From assembly GCF_042655305.1 (NCBI RefSeq), contig NZ_JBHSLR010000009.1: DNA of 64,000 nucleotides; one strand, written 5' to 3'. This stretch comes from Arcanobacterium_A bovis. Lineage in GTDB: Bacteria > Actinomycetota > Actinomycetes > Actinomycetales > Actinomycetaceae. The position numbers and the translations under genes were made by a program. Within the stretch, counting starts at the first letter, position 1. Each line of letters begins with the position of its first letter. Below, in pieces: positions 34,026-42,346 of this stretch. The notes under the pieces were generated by a model. That model saw only the letters and a program-made list of their open reading frames with translations. It did not search any database and was not told the DNA's origin.

Positions 34026-34059
34026 GGGGGCTTCCAGATCGATTGATCTGGAAGCCCCC
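34026..34059. terminator. Perfect hairpin between pmmB and the deo operon
   Basis: 15-bp perfect stem GGGGGCTTCCAGATC with loop GATT, preceded by AAAAT on the left and lacking a clear T-tract on the right. Between converging operons; likely bidirectional terminator. Confidence 0.7.
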
Positions 34060-34150
34060 ACCGCTATAACCAGCAATAATTCGAACCAGCGCTAATTTTT
34101 GAACTAACTCAAATCAAAGCCGATGGCCAGTTCATCACTTGGTCCTTGCT

Positions 34151-34225
34151 AGCTAGCTTCGCTTTCGTTCAACCTAGCTAGCTTCGCTTTCGTTCAACCT
34201 AGCTAGCTTCGCTTTCGTTCAGCCT
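34151..34225. repeat. 25-bp tandem repeat, three copies plus a partial fourth
   Basis: Unit AGCTAGCTTCGCTTTCGTTC followed by AACCT, at 34151, 34176 and 34201 (third copy has one change), then a degenerate fourth start. Each unit contains the palindrome AGCTAGCT. It begins 16 bases past the deoC stop. Not a CRISPR: no spacers. Confidence 0.95.
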
Positions 34226-34240
34226 AGCAAGCCGCTTCAC

Positions 34241-34900
34241 TCATTCGAGCGTATCAAGCACCGCCTGCGAAGCCGAGAGACCGAGACGAGTTGCACCAGC
34301 AGCAATAAGCTCAGCAGCAAACTTACCGTCACGAATACCACCTGAAGCCTTAACTTCAAGATCGTCGCCAACTGTCTTCTTCATAAGTTCAACAGCGTGC
34401 ACCGAAGCGCCACCTGCTGGGTGGAAGCCCGTTGAGGTCTTCACAAAATCAGCATCCAGCTCATGCGCGATCTCGCACACCTTGATGATTTCCTCATCAG
34501 TGAGAGCCGCCGACTCAATAATGACCTTGAGAACAGCAAAAGGAATAGCGTCGCGAACCGATGCAATATCCAGTGCTACGCCGTCCCAATCGTGTTCCTT
34601 AACGAGACCAATATTCACCACCATATCGACCTCATCTGCACCGGCAGCCACAGCCAATGCAGCTTCCGCAGCCTTAATCGACGGTGCCACAGCTCCGGAT
34701 GGGAAACCCGCCACTACCGCAAGATGCACGTCCCCAAGATCAATGTCTTCAGGAAGCGGAAGCATGGAAGGCGAAATACATACCGAATAGGTACCGATTC
34801 GCTTCGCGTCTTCCACCAGTGCGCGAACGTCGTCGAACGTCGCCTCCGGCTTGAGCAGGGTGTGATCAATCATCTGGGCGACTTCTTCGCGTGTTGCCAC
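34241..34900 (-). CDS. deoC: Deoxyribose-phosphate aldolase
   Basis: 219 residues from the GTG at 34900 (AAGGAG upstream; sequence then reads ATREEVAQMIDHTLLKPEA as expected for the family N-terminus); the open frame extends 32 codons further but without a homologous start. Cleaves deoxyribose-5-phosphate to glyceraldehyde-3-phosphate and acetaldehyde. Motifs: IDHTLLKPEAT (about 11-21), EVDMVVNIG, the LKVIIESAAL strand, and Schiff-base Lys in FVKTSTGFHPAGGAS. Last gene of the nucleoside operon, separated from deoA by 171 bases with a strong hairpin. Confidence 0.95.
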   Translation of the reverse strand: MATREEVAQMIDHTLLKPEATFDDVRALVEDAKRIGTYSVCISPSMLPLPEDIDLGDVHLAVVAGFPSGAVAPSIKAAEAALAVAAGADEVDMVVNIGLVKEHDWDGVALDIASVRDAIPFAVLKVIIESAALTDEEIIKVCEIAHELDADFVKTSTGFHPAGGASVHAVELMKKTVGDDLEVKASGGIRDGKFAAELIAAGATRLGLSASQAVLDTLE

Positions 34901-34965
34901 AGTATTCTCCTTGTTTATCTCGACAGCACCAACGAGCAACAGCTCATTGGCAATAATGCCTGCGG

Positions 34966-34993
34966 GTGTGTGAGCGCCACCGCGCCCACACAC
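34966..34993 (-). promoter_or_regulatory. Intercistronic hairpin between deoA and deoC
   Basis: Minus strand: 12-bp stem GTGTGTGGGCGC / GCGCTCACACAC with loop GGTG and one G-U pair, no T-tract after it. The orientation-specific G-U pair points to an RNA structure of the deo transcript, perhaps for processing or 3'-end protection of the upstream message. Confidence 0.6.
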
Positions 34994-35071
34994 CACTTAT
35001 TCTACTAGTATCCGCAGTGCGGATCAGCTGGTATAGAAAACTCTTCGAGCTCATATCACCAGCTCTTTGAA

Positions 35072-36370
35072 TTATGAACGCGTAATGCGATCCAAAATCA
35101 CGGAATTTTGTGCCGGAGCTGCAGTGCCGATCACGACGCCGCCGTCCAAGGACTCAAGCGCACGCTCAAAGCGAGCCTCTTCATCGGTGAACAAGGTCAT
35201 GAGCTTCTGCCCCTTCTTCACTTCTTCGCCTGGCTTGGCAAACAGCTCGATGCCTGCTCCTGCCTGCACTGGCTCACCCTGGAATGCACGGCCGGCACCG
35301 AGACGCCAAGAAGCCACGCCAACCGACAGCGCGTCCAGCGTCTCAAGCACACCGCTCTCGGTCGCAACAACATCATGCGAATGCTTCGCCACCGGAAGCG
35401 GCGCATCGACATCGCCACCTTGCGCAACAATCATCTGACGCCACACGTCCATAGCACGACCGTCCTTGAGAGCTGCTTCCACATCAGCATCAGGCTGACC
35501 AGCGGCGCTGAGCATCTCGCGGGCAAGCGCCAAGGTGAGCTCAACGACGTCGGCAGGACCGCCACCCGCGAGAACCTCCACGGATTCCTCAACTTCAAGC
35601 GCATTGCCAACCTTGAGACCAAGTGGGGTGCTCATATCGGTCAAAAGCGCCACAGTGTGCACGCCCGCATCAGTGCCCAGGTCCACCATCGTCTGTGCAA
35701 GCTCGCGAGCCTGTTCCAGCTCTTTCATGAACGCGCCAGAACCCACCTTGACGTCAAGCACCAGCGATCCAGTACCCTCCGCAATCTTCTTCGACATAAT
35801 CGACGAAGAAATGAGCGGAATACAATCCACCGTAGAGGTCACGTCACGGAGCGCATACAACTTCTTGTCCGCTGGAGCCAAACCTGAACCAGCTGCACAA
35901 ATAACGGCGCCGCAGCCCTCAAGCCCAAGTTGATGCATGATCTCTTCATTCGACAAATTCGCACGCCACCCTGGGATAGCTTCGAGCTTATCGAGCGTTC
36001 CACCTGTGTGTCCAAGTCCGCGGCCCGAAAGCTGTGGAACAGCCACACCGAAAGCCGCTACGAGTGGAGCGAGCGGCAACGTGATTTTGTCGCCTACACC
36101 GCCCGTTGAGTGCTTATCAGCCGTAACTCGGCCAAGACCGGAGAAATCCATGCGCTCGCCGGATTCAATCATCGCGTTCGTCCACTCCACGATTTCTTGA
36201 CGATCCATACCATTCAAGAAAATCGCCATAGCGAGTGCAGCCATCTGCTCGTCGCCTACTACCCCACGTGTATAAGCATCAATCGTCCACGCAATCTCAT
36301 CTGAACTCAGCTTGAGTCGATCGCGCTTGTGACGAATAACGTCCACCACGTCAAATTTTTCAGCCATCAT
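35072..36370 (-). CDS. deoA: Thymidine (pyrimidine-nucleoside) phosphorylase
   Basis: 432 residues. Phosphorolysis of thymidine or deoxyuridine to base plus deoxyribose-1-phosphate. Motifs: DVIRHKRDRLKLSSDEI at the N-terminus, phosphate-binding DKHSTGGVGDKI (about 83-94), SGRGLGHTGGTLDKLE, LRDVTSTVDC and KVGSGAFMK. Starts 26 bases after the cytidine deaminase; equals M. tuberculosis Rv3314c beside cdd (Rv3315c). Supplies the sugar phosphate used by DeoC after a mutase step. Confidence 0.96.
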   Translation of the reverse strand: MMAEKFDVVDVIRHKRDRLKLSSDEIAWTIDAYTRGVVGDEQMAALAMAIFLNGMDRQEIVEWTNAMIESGERMDFSGLGRVTADKHSTGGVGDKITLPLAPLVAAFGVAVPQLSGRGLGHTGGTLDKLEAIPGWRANLSNEEIMHQLGLEGCGAVICAAGSGLAPADKKLYALRDVTSTVDCIPLISSSIMSKKIAEGTGSLVLDVKVGSGAFMKELEQARELAQTMVDLGTDAGVHTVALLTDMSTPLGLKVGNALEVEESVEVLAGGGPADVVELTLALAREMLSAAGQPDADVEAALKDGRAMDVWRQMIVAQGGDVDAPLPVAKHSHDVVATESGVLETLDALSVGVASWRLGAGRAFQGEPVQAGAGIELFAKPGEEVKKGQKLMTLFTDEEARFERALESLDGGVVIGTAAPAQNSVILDRITRS

Positions 36371-36396
36371 ATCCCCTTTGTTATCTACTTCTTGTT

Positions 36397-36843
36397 CTAT
36401 TGCACGTTTTCTTGGAGTGCATAAGGCATATCAACCTTCACTGCGCTCTCCACTTCATTGAGCTCAGTTGGTCCAAATCCGTAGGGCAGCACTTCGTCCA
36501 TAGTCATGACGCCGTGTGGCATGAGTACTTTGAGCGCCTTGCCTCCGTGTTCAAAAAGCAACTGGCGGCAACGCCCACACGGCACAATGACCTCTCGATT
36601 TCCGTTGACGGCGACGAAGGCAACGAGGCGTCCTCCCCCACCTTTTGTGAGTTCAGAAACCATTCCGCATTCTGCACACAGACCGACGCCGTACGCAGCG
36701 TTCTCGACGTTGCAACCGCTAACGATGCGTCCGTCGTCCACAATGGCAGCCGCGCCAACGGGATAGCCTGAATAAGGTGCGTATGCATGCTGCATAACCT
36801 CACAAGCTACATCTTTGAGGTTTTCCCAATCAATAGTTTCCAT
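36397..36843 (-). CDS. cdd: Cytidine deaminase
   Basis: 148 residues from the ATG at 36843; the frame is open further upstream, but METIDWENLKDVACEVMQHAY is the natural N-terminus. Deaminates (deoxy)cytidine to (deoxy)uridine. Zinc site: GCNVENAAYGVGLCAECGM with catalytic Glu and first Cys, and PCGRCRQ supplying the other two cysteines, as in tetrameric CDAs. Lies in the nucleoside operon between the permease and deoA; a perfect hairpin sits in its leader. Confidence 0.96.
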   Translation of the reverse strand: METIDWENLKDVACEVMQHAYAPYSGYPVGAAAIVDDGRIVSGCNVENAAYGVGLCAECGMVSELTKGGGGRLVAFVAVNGNREVIVPCGRCRQLLFEHGGKALKVLMPHGVMTMDEVLPYGFGPTELNEVESAVKVDMPYALQENVQ

Positions 36844-36871
36844 ATCAAAACTTTCTCGATAGAAAAGATTA

Positions 36872-36901
36872 GTGTCGTGGTGGCCGAAACCACCACGACA
36901 C
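36872..36901 (-). promoter_or_regulatory. Intercistronic hairpin between the nucleoside permease and cdd
   Basis: 12-bp perfect stem GTGTCGTGGTGG / CCACCACGACAC with a six-base loop, directly after the permease stop codon. On the minus strand it is followed by TAATCTTTTCT, so it could be a weak attenuator separating the transport genes from the enzymes. Confidence 0.65.
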
Positions 36902-36905
36902 CCAA

Positions 36906-38204
36906 TCACTTCACGTATGGCACGTTCTCAGCTGCAGGAGCACGAGATTTACCAACAAATCCAGCCACAGCAATGATAGTCACGATGTACGGAATCATAT
37001 TGACCATCTGCGACGGGATAGCGTTAGTCAGGTTTGGCACGAGCAAGGCAAATGCCTTTGCAAAGCCAAACATCACCGAAGCAGCTACAGCACCAAGTGG
37101 ATGCCACTTGCCCAAGATCATGGCAGCAAGCGCGATATATCCGTTTCCTGCCGACATATTATCCGTGAATGCAAGACCTGATCCAATGGTAAAGAAAGCA
37201 CCACCGAGTCCCGCTAGCGAACCACCAAATACTGTGTTACGGAAACGAGTGCGATTTACGTTGATACCCACTGTATCCGCTGCACGTGGATGCTCACCAC
37301 AAGCGCGTAGCCGCAATCCCCACCGCGAGCGGAAGAGGAAGATCGTGAGCAGCGTTACCGCAACATACATGCAGTACACAAGTATAGTTTGATTGAAAAG
37401 AGCCGGACCAATCACTGGAATATCGGCAAGCAACGGAATGCGAATCGGCGTCAACGAGAATTGATTAGTGTTGAGCATCTGCGCATTACGCGTGAGCAAA
37501 GTTCCTGCAAAGAATGTAGTCAAGCCCAGAATAAGTACGTTGAGCACGACGCCAACAATAATCTGATCGACTGCATACTTCACTGAGAACAGCGCAAGCA
37601 AAGCACCTACGAACGCGCCAGCTAACGGTGCAATGAGCAAACCAACAAACGCATTCTTGAAGAACGACGCCGCAACCACACCTGCGAAAGCGCCGAAGAG
37701 GAGCTGTCCTTCAATCGCAATATTGACCACGCCCACTCGTTCGCAAACTACACCAGACAGCGCACCAAAAATGAGCGGAGTCGAGATAGCTACAGTTGAA
37801 ACGAGAGTCGAGGTAACAGTCACTGCTGACTCTGAGCCTGCACCGGCAAAAATCATGAAACCGAGAACAGTCATGAAAGCAATAACTGCCATCACCACTG
37901 CGTCTAAGATTCTGCCTGCTTTCGCGTACTTACCACGCGAAAGCACCGACATTACCGACCACGCTGTACCAAGCAACGCCACCGCGAAAAACGCCCACAG
38001 CACCGCTGAAGCACTAAACGAAAAATCGGGAATATCAAATTTTTGAGACTTATCGTTCAAACGAAAACGGGTTTGACCTTGTGCTTGCATCGCAAAGAAT
38101 AACAAGAGCACAGAAGCAAAACCGAAAGTTACCGGAATCTTCCAGCTGAGTTTACCAAGCACGTTCGCGCTTGGTGAGGTTGTTTCTACCGCTACAGCAC
38201 TCAT
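36906..38204 (-). CDS. Nucleoside ABC transporter permease (BMP-type, second permease)
   Basis: 432 residues, about ten membrane helices of the branched-chain/ribose permease (BPD_transp_2) family. Conserved stretch: ITLPLIFGALSGVVCERVGV-like entry (STPLIFGALSGVVCERVGVV), IAIEGQLLFGAF, GVVLNVLILGLT, RACGEHPRAADTVGI (the EAA-like cytoplasmic loop), GGSLAGLGGAFFTIGS and YIALAAMILGKWHP. Pairs with the next permease to form the membrane channel (NupQ-like). Its start overlaps the upstream permease by 4 bases. Confidence 0.93.
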   Translation of the reverse strand: MSAVAVETTSPSANVLGKLSWKIPVTFGFASVLLLFFAMQAQGQTRFRLNDKSQKFDIPDFSFSASAVLWAFFAVALLGTAWSVMSVLSRGKYAKAGRILDAVVMAVIAFMTVLGFMIFAGAGSESAVTVTSTLVSTVAISTPLIFGALSGVVCERVGVVNIAIEGQLLFGAFAGVVAASFFKNAFVGLLIAPLAGAFVGALLALFSVKYAVDQIIVGVVLNVLILGLTTFFAGTLLTRNAQMLNTNQFSLTPIRIPLLADIPVIGPALFNQTILVYCMYVAVTLLTIFLFRSRWGLRLRACGEHPRAADTVGINVNRTRFRNTVFGGSLAGLGGAFFTIGSGLAFTDNMSAGNGYIALAAMILGKWHPLGAVAASVMFGFAKAFALLVPNLTNAIPSQMVNMIPYIVTIIAVAGFVGKSRAPAAENVPYVK

Positions 38205-39397
38205 GCTTGTGCCCCCTTAGTCGCTGCTTGTTTCTTCTCTGATAGCAATGCCACGTATTCCCGCACGGACTTTCCATCCGGTTTCGGCAAACGGAACATC
38301 CACCGAATGAGCGCCGGCGCAGCAATAAACAAAACAATCATCGACTGCAAAATAAGGATCATGTCGATCGGCACGCCCTGAGTTTGCATCACGTATCCGC
38401 CAGCTTTGAATCCACCGAACAACAAACCTGAGAAGAAAATTCCCAGCGGCGTATTACGGCCAAGCAGCGCAACCGTAATTGCATCGAATCCAATCGATCC
38501 TGCAATACCTTCGGTAACATAACCCATCGTGCCCAAGGCTTCATTTGCTCCAGCAAGACCACAGAAAACGCCCGATAGAACAAGCGTCAGGATCGTCACC
38601 TTTGCAGTAGACATACCTGCAGTTTGAGCAGCATGTGGATTTGCTCCTACAGCGCGTAGTTCAAATCCAAACGTCGAACGCTTGAGAATCCACCAATAAA
38701 CGAACGTGGCAACCACAGCGATCACGATGCCGATATGCAGCTTAAATGGTGCTGGAAGCAAAGGCGTGAACAAAGCTGATTGCGCAGCATGCGGCGTTTG
38801 CGGGTTATTCGAACCTGGAGCTTTCCACGATGACAACGACAACAAGTAGCCCAGCACAAGTGCCGCAATCGAGTTGAGCATTATGGTTACGATAACTTCG
38901 TTCGCACCAGTTTTCGCCTTCAAGACGCCGGCAATACCAGCATAAAGTCCACCGGCAAGCATTGCTGCAAGGATCGCAACAATCATATGGATACCTGTTG
39001 GCAACTGGAGATTGAGCCCAACCCAGATTGCAGCAATCGCACCAAAAACGATCTGACCAGTTCCACCAATATTGAATAGACCCGCACGGAATCCAAGACC
39101 AAGCCCGAGACCGGCAAGAATCAAAGGTGCGGCATTAAAGGCAGTCTTGGTCAACGGCATGATTTGGCGTTGGAACGTTGAAGCTCCGGGATCGAAGATC
39201 GCACCTCGGAACATCGCATAATAGGCGTTACCAACGTTTGCTCCGCTGATGGCAATCAAGATAGCGCCTACAACGAACGCCAAAATTACCGCAAGAATCG
39301 CTACAACCCAGCCAGAACGTAGGGCAGTGTGCAGCACCGCGCGCATTTTCACAGCTGCAGACGGCTGAAATTCATTTTTTGTCGTCACTTCGGACAT
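38201..39397 (-). CDS. Nucleoside ABC transporter permease (BMP-type, first permease)
   Basis: 398 residues, multi-spanning BPD_transp_2 family (NupP-like). After a charged cytosolic start, helices from about 28; motifs PLILAGLGLGLGFRAGLFNIGGTGQI and RAVGANPHAAQTAGM (cytoplasmic coupling loop). Overlaps the ATPase gene by one base and the next permease by four, so the channel subunits are translationally coupled. Confidence 0.93.
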   Translation of the reverse strand: MSEVTTKNEFQPSAAVKMRAVLHTALRSGWVVAILAVILAFVVGAILIAISGANVGNAYYAMFRGAIFDPGASTFQRQIMPLTKTAFNAAPLILAGLGLGLGFRAGLFNIGGTGQIVFGAIAAIWVGLNLQLPTGIHMIVAILAAMLAGGLYAGIAGVLKAKTGANEVIVTIMLNSIAALVLGYLLSLSSWKAPGSNNPQTPHAAQSALFTPLLPAPFKLHIGIVIAVVATFVYWWILKRSTFGFELRAVGANPHAAQTAGMSTAKVTILTLVLSGVFCGLAGANEALGTMGYVTEGIAGSIGFDAITVALLGRNTPLGIFFSGLLFGGFKAGGYVMQTQGVPIDMILILQSMIVLFIAAPALIRWMFRLPKPDGKSVREYVALLSEKKQAATKGAQA

Positions 39398-40953
39398 CAG
39401 TGCACATCCCCTAACACTCCAGGATGAGAATGCCCAGCCTGTGCGAAGGCTTCATCCTCAGGAACACCGGCCATCATCAAACCAAGCACATCACGCGAGG
39501 TATCTGCAGGCACAACTCCAATAATACGTCCGCGATACATCACAGCGATACGGTCGGCAAGCGCCACAACTTCATCGAGTTCCGACGACACCAACAAAAT
39601 CGGCGTACCAGAATCACGTTCGGCCACAATACGCTTATGAATGAACTCAATTGAGCCCACATCGACACCACGAGTTGGCTGATTAACAACGAGCAGGCGC
39701 AAGTCGCGCGACATCTCGCGCGCCACAACGACTTTTTGTTGGTTTCCACCCGAAAGTGTCGAAATTGCGTCATTAATCGAAGTAAGACGAACGTCGTATT
39801 CGGCTACCTTGTCATTTGCATTCTGCGTAATAGCGCTGCCCTTCATGAGCGGCCCAGACGCAAACGGAGCATTCCGGTACTGATCAAGAATCAGGTTGTC
39901 GGCAATCGAGAACGAAGCAATAATGCCGTCTTTAGAGCGATCTTCGGGAACAAAGCCGATACCAGCATCGATATTGGCGCGAACTTTCTGACCACTGATG
40001 TCTTTGCCATCAAGGAGAATAGCTCCCTCTGCAATAGGCTCAAGACCAAGAATAGCTTCCGCCAGCTCAGTTTGGCCATTACCTTGTACACCGGCGATTG
40101 CCAGCACTTCACCACGGCGAACCTGTAAGTCCACGTGAGACAGTACCGGAATATCGGCGTCGTTTAATACCGAAACATCTCGCAATTCCAAGCCAATCTC
40201 GCCCGGCTCGGCTGGTTTCTTATCCACTCGCATCATCACAGGTCGTCCAACCATGAGCGTTGCAAGCTCGGCTTCCGTTGCCGTTGGGCTCGCTTCACCG
40301 ACGACGGCGCCGCGGCGAATCACCGTAATGTCATCTGATACTGCACGCACTTCACGCAATTTGTGAGTAATGAACACGATAGACGTGCCCGAAGCAGCGA
40401 GTTGCTTCATGATAGCCATGAGTTCATCGGTTTCTTGTGGTGTGAGCACCGCCGTTGGCTCGTCGAGGATGAGCACTTTTGCATCACGCGACAACGCTTT
40501 AACGATCTCAACACGCTGCTGAGCTCCCACTGGGAGATCTTCAATCAGCGCATCTGGATCCAAGTCAAAACCGAATTTTTTCGAAACCTCACGTACTGTT
40601 TCACGAGCTTTCTTAATGTCAATCACACCAGCTTTTTTGGTGGGCTCGTATCCCAGCGCAATAGACTCAGCTACTGTAAATACGGGAACCAACATAAAAT
40701 GCTGGTGAACCATGCCAATGCCAGCGGCAACTGCATCGCCCGGTCCATTAAACTTGACGGGCTGTCCATCAAGGAGAATCTCTCCTTCGTCTGGATCATA
40801 CAACCCATAAAGTACATTCATGAGTGTTGACTTACCTGCGCCGTTTTCGCCCAGAAGTGCGTGGATACGCCCTTCTCCAACAACGAGGTCAATGTGGTCA
40901 TTTGCCACGAGGGGGCCGAATCGTTTTGTGATCCCCTTAAGCTCCAGCTTCAC
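39397..40953 (-). CDS. Nucleoside ABC transporter ATPase with two nucleotide-binding domains
   Basis: 518 residues; tandem ABC domains as in sugar/nucleoside importers (NupO/YufO type). First domain: Walker A GENGAGKST (about 36-44), HQHFMLVPVFTV, LPVGAQQRVEIVKAL signature, LILDEPTAVL Walker B. Second domain (from about 255): diverged Walker A GVQGNGQTE, signature LSGGNQQKVVVAREM, VVNQPTRGVDVG as Walker B-like segment. Degeneration of the second ATP site is usual in this family. Confidence 0.95.
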   Translation of the reverse strand: MKLELKGITKRFGPLVANDHIDLVVGEGRIHALLGENGAGKSTLMNVLYGLYDPDEGEILLDGQPVKFNGPGDAVAAGIGMVHQHFMLVPVFTVAESIALGYEPTKKAGVIDIKKARETVREVSKKFGFDLDPDALIEDLPVGAQQRVEIVKALSRDAKVLILDEPTAVLTPQETDELMAIMKQLAASGTSIVFITHKLREVRAVSDDITVIRRGAVVGEASPTATEAELATLMVGRPVMMRVDKKPAEPGEIGLELRDVSVLNDADIPVLSHVDLQVRRGEVLAIAGVQGNGQTELAEAILGLEPIAEGAILLDGKDISGQKVRANIDAGIGFVPEDRSKDGIIASFSIADNLILDQYRNAPFASGPLMKGSAITQNANDKVAEYDVRLTSINDAISTLSGGNQQKVVVAREMSRDLRLLVVNQPTRGVDVGSIEFIHKRIVAERDSGTPILLVSSELDEVVALADRIAVMYRGRIIGVVPADTSRDVLGLMMAGVPEDEAFAQAGHSHPGVLGDVH

Positions 40954-41001
40954 GCCAGACCCCTTTCGCGATTAATTTTATGCATCCGCATTAAGAATAG
41001 T

Positions 41002-41033
41002 TGAGGTCCGGCCTCGAATGAAACCGGACCTCA
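41002..41033 (-). promoter_or_regulatory. Intercistronic hairpin after the BMP lipoprotein gene
   Basis: 10-bp perfect stem TGAGGTCCGG / CCGGACCTCA, loop of 12, placed 18 bases after the lipoprotein stop. Such a partial terminator or stabiliser often raises expression of the binding protein over the ATPase and permeases. Confidence 0.7.
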
Positions 41034-41051
41034 AACAATATAGTTCACCAA

Positions 41052-42134
41052 TTACTTGGTTTTTGGAGAGCTCTTGCTCTCGATCTTGAGATCGCCAGAC
41101 TTGATCTTGTCGGAGAGCTTCTTGATCTCGTCCTTCAGATCAGCAGGAACCTTCGAATCGAAATCGTGGAATGGAGCGAGCGATACGCCGCCATTTTCCA
41201 AAGTTCCAATGTATGGTTCGGAGGTGAACTTACCTTCGCTACCGATCTTAACGGTGTCAATCACCGACTTGTCGATCTGCTTCATCACAGAGGTGAGAAC
41301 GATTGCTTTGTAGTCGGGGGTGGACTCGTACCAATCGGAGTCAACACCAACGATGAGGGTCTTGCCGTCAGCCTTCGCCGCAGCTGCTGCACCAAGTCCA
41401 ACTGGGCCTGCAACTGGCATCACGATGTCTGCACCTTGATCGATAAACTGCTGAGTCTGGGTCTTGCCAAGGTTCTGATCTTCGAACGAGTTGGTGAATG
41501 AACCAGTTTGTGCAGCCTTATCCCAGCCAAGGAGCTTAACATTCTTGCCCTTTGCCTCGTTGTATGCTTTCACACCATCAGCGAAACCATCCATGAACAC
41601 TGTAACCGACGGAATTGGCATACCACCGAAGGTTGCAACCGTGCCGGTCTTGGTCATGCCAGCTGCAGCGTAACCTGCGAGGTATGCTGCTTCAGCAGTG
41701 TTAAATACGAGTGGACGGCCATTCTTCAGCGGAACAACCTTGTTGTCTTTGTCGGTGAATGCGGAATCAATCAACGCAAAGTTGATATCTGGGTTGTTCT
41801 GAGCGGCAGCTAGGGTTGCTGGAGCGAGCATGAAGCCAACGCCAATAATCAAGTTACAACCGTCCGCAACCTGTGCGTCAACGTTTGGACCGAAATCGGC
41901 AACGCCCTTCGACTCACTCGTGCCTGTCTTTACCTTAAGATCTTTCTCAGCAACTTTGAGGCCGTTAAACGCGGACTCGTTGAAGGACTTGTCGTCCCAG
42001 CCGCCCTGATCCGAAACCAAGCAGGCCTTGTAATCCGAGTTGCTACCCACGCTCTTGCTGTCGCCGCCCGAGCATGCGCTCAAAGCGAGTGCGGAAGCCG
42101 CGACGATTGCGGCCAATGAAGTAATCTTCTTCAC
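41052..42134 (-). CDS. BMP-family nucleoside-binding lipoprotein
   Basis: 360 residues, GTG start with AGGAG six bases upstream. Lipoprotein signal peptide with lipobox ALSAC-SGGD (Cys21), then a PnrA/BmpA/Med-type periplasmic-binding fold: KACLVSDQGGWDDKSFNESAF (the DxGGxDDKSFNQ signature), VIGVGFMLAP-like strand, AAYLAGYAAA and FGGMPIPSV, VDSDWYES. Surface receptor that captures purine or pyrimidine nucleosides and delivers them to the transporter encoded downstream. First gene of the operon that ends with deoC. Confidence 0.95.
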   Translation of the reverse strand: MKKITSLAAIVAASALALSACSGGDSKSVGSNSDYKACLVSDQGGWDDKSFNESAFNGLKVAEKDLKVKTGTSESKGVADFGPNVDAQVADGCNLIIGVGFMLAPATLAAAQNNPDINFALIDSAFTDKDNKVVPLKNGRPLVFNTAEAAYLAGYAAAGMTKTGTVATFGGMPIPSVTVFMDGFADGVKAYNEAKGKNVKLLGWDKAAQTGSFTNSFEDQNLGKTQTQQFIDQGADIVMPVAGPVGLGAAAAAKADGKTLIVGVDSDWYESTPDYKAIVLTSVMKQIDKSVIDTVKIGSEGKFTSEPYIGTLENGGVSLAPFHDFDSKVPADLKDEIKKLSDKIKSGDLKIESKSSPKTK

Positions 42135-42169
42135 GTTTTTCTCCTGAGTGTAAATTGTGTGTTCGGAAT

Positions 42170-42187
42170 ATTTTCGACTTCGAAAAT
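42170..42187. promoter_or_regulatory. Palindrome upstream of the nucleoside operon, candidate operator
   Basis: ATTTTCGA-CT-TCGAAAAT: perfect 8-bp arms around two bases, 36 bases before the lipoprotein start codon. Position and symmetry fit a repressor site; the regulator is not in the window and the promoter boxes are not clear. Confidence 0.5.
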
Positions 42188-42346
42188 AGAACCACGATCA
42201 AACTTAGTCTATTTCAGATAAAAATCCAGTCGAGAATAACAATGGCGGTCGCAATCCCCTTATCGTCGCCAAAATTATCGTCTCACGTTACCTGCAATAG
42301 ACTCTTCCCTGCATCTTACAACTTTGCTCGGCTATCTGCACATCAT

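Noticed and set aside
34151..34240. CRISPR array
   Set aside because: Repeats are contiguous without spacers and no cas genes are present.
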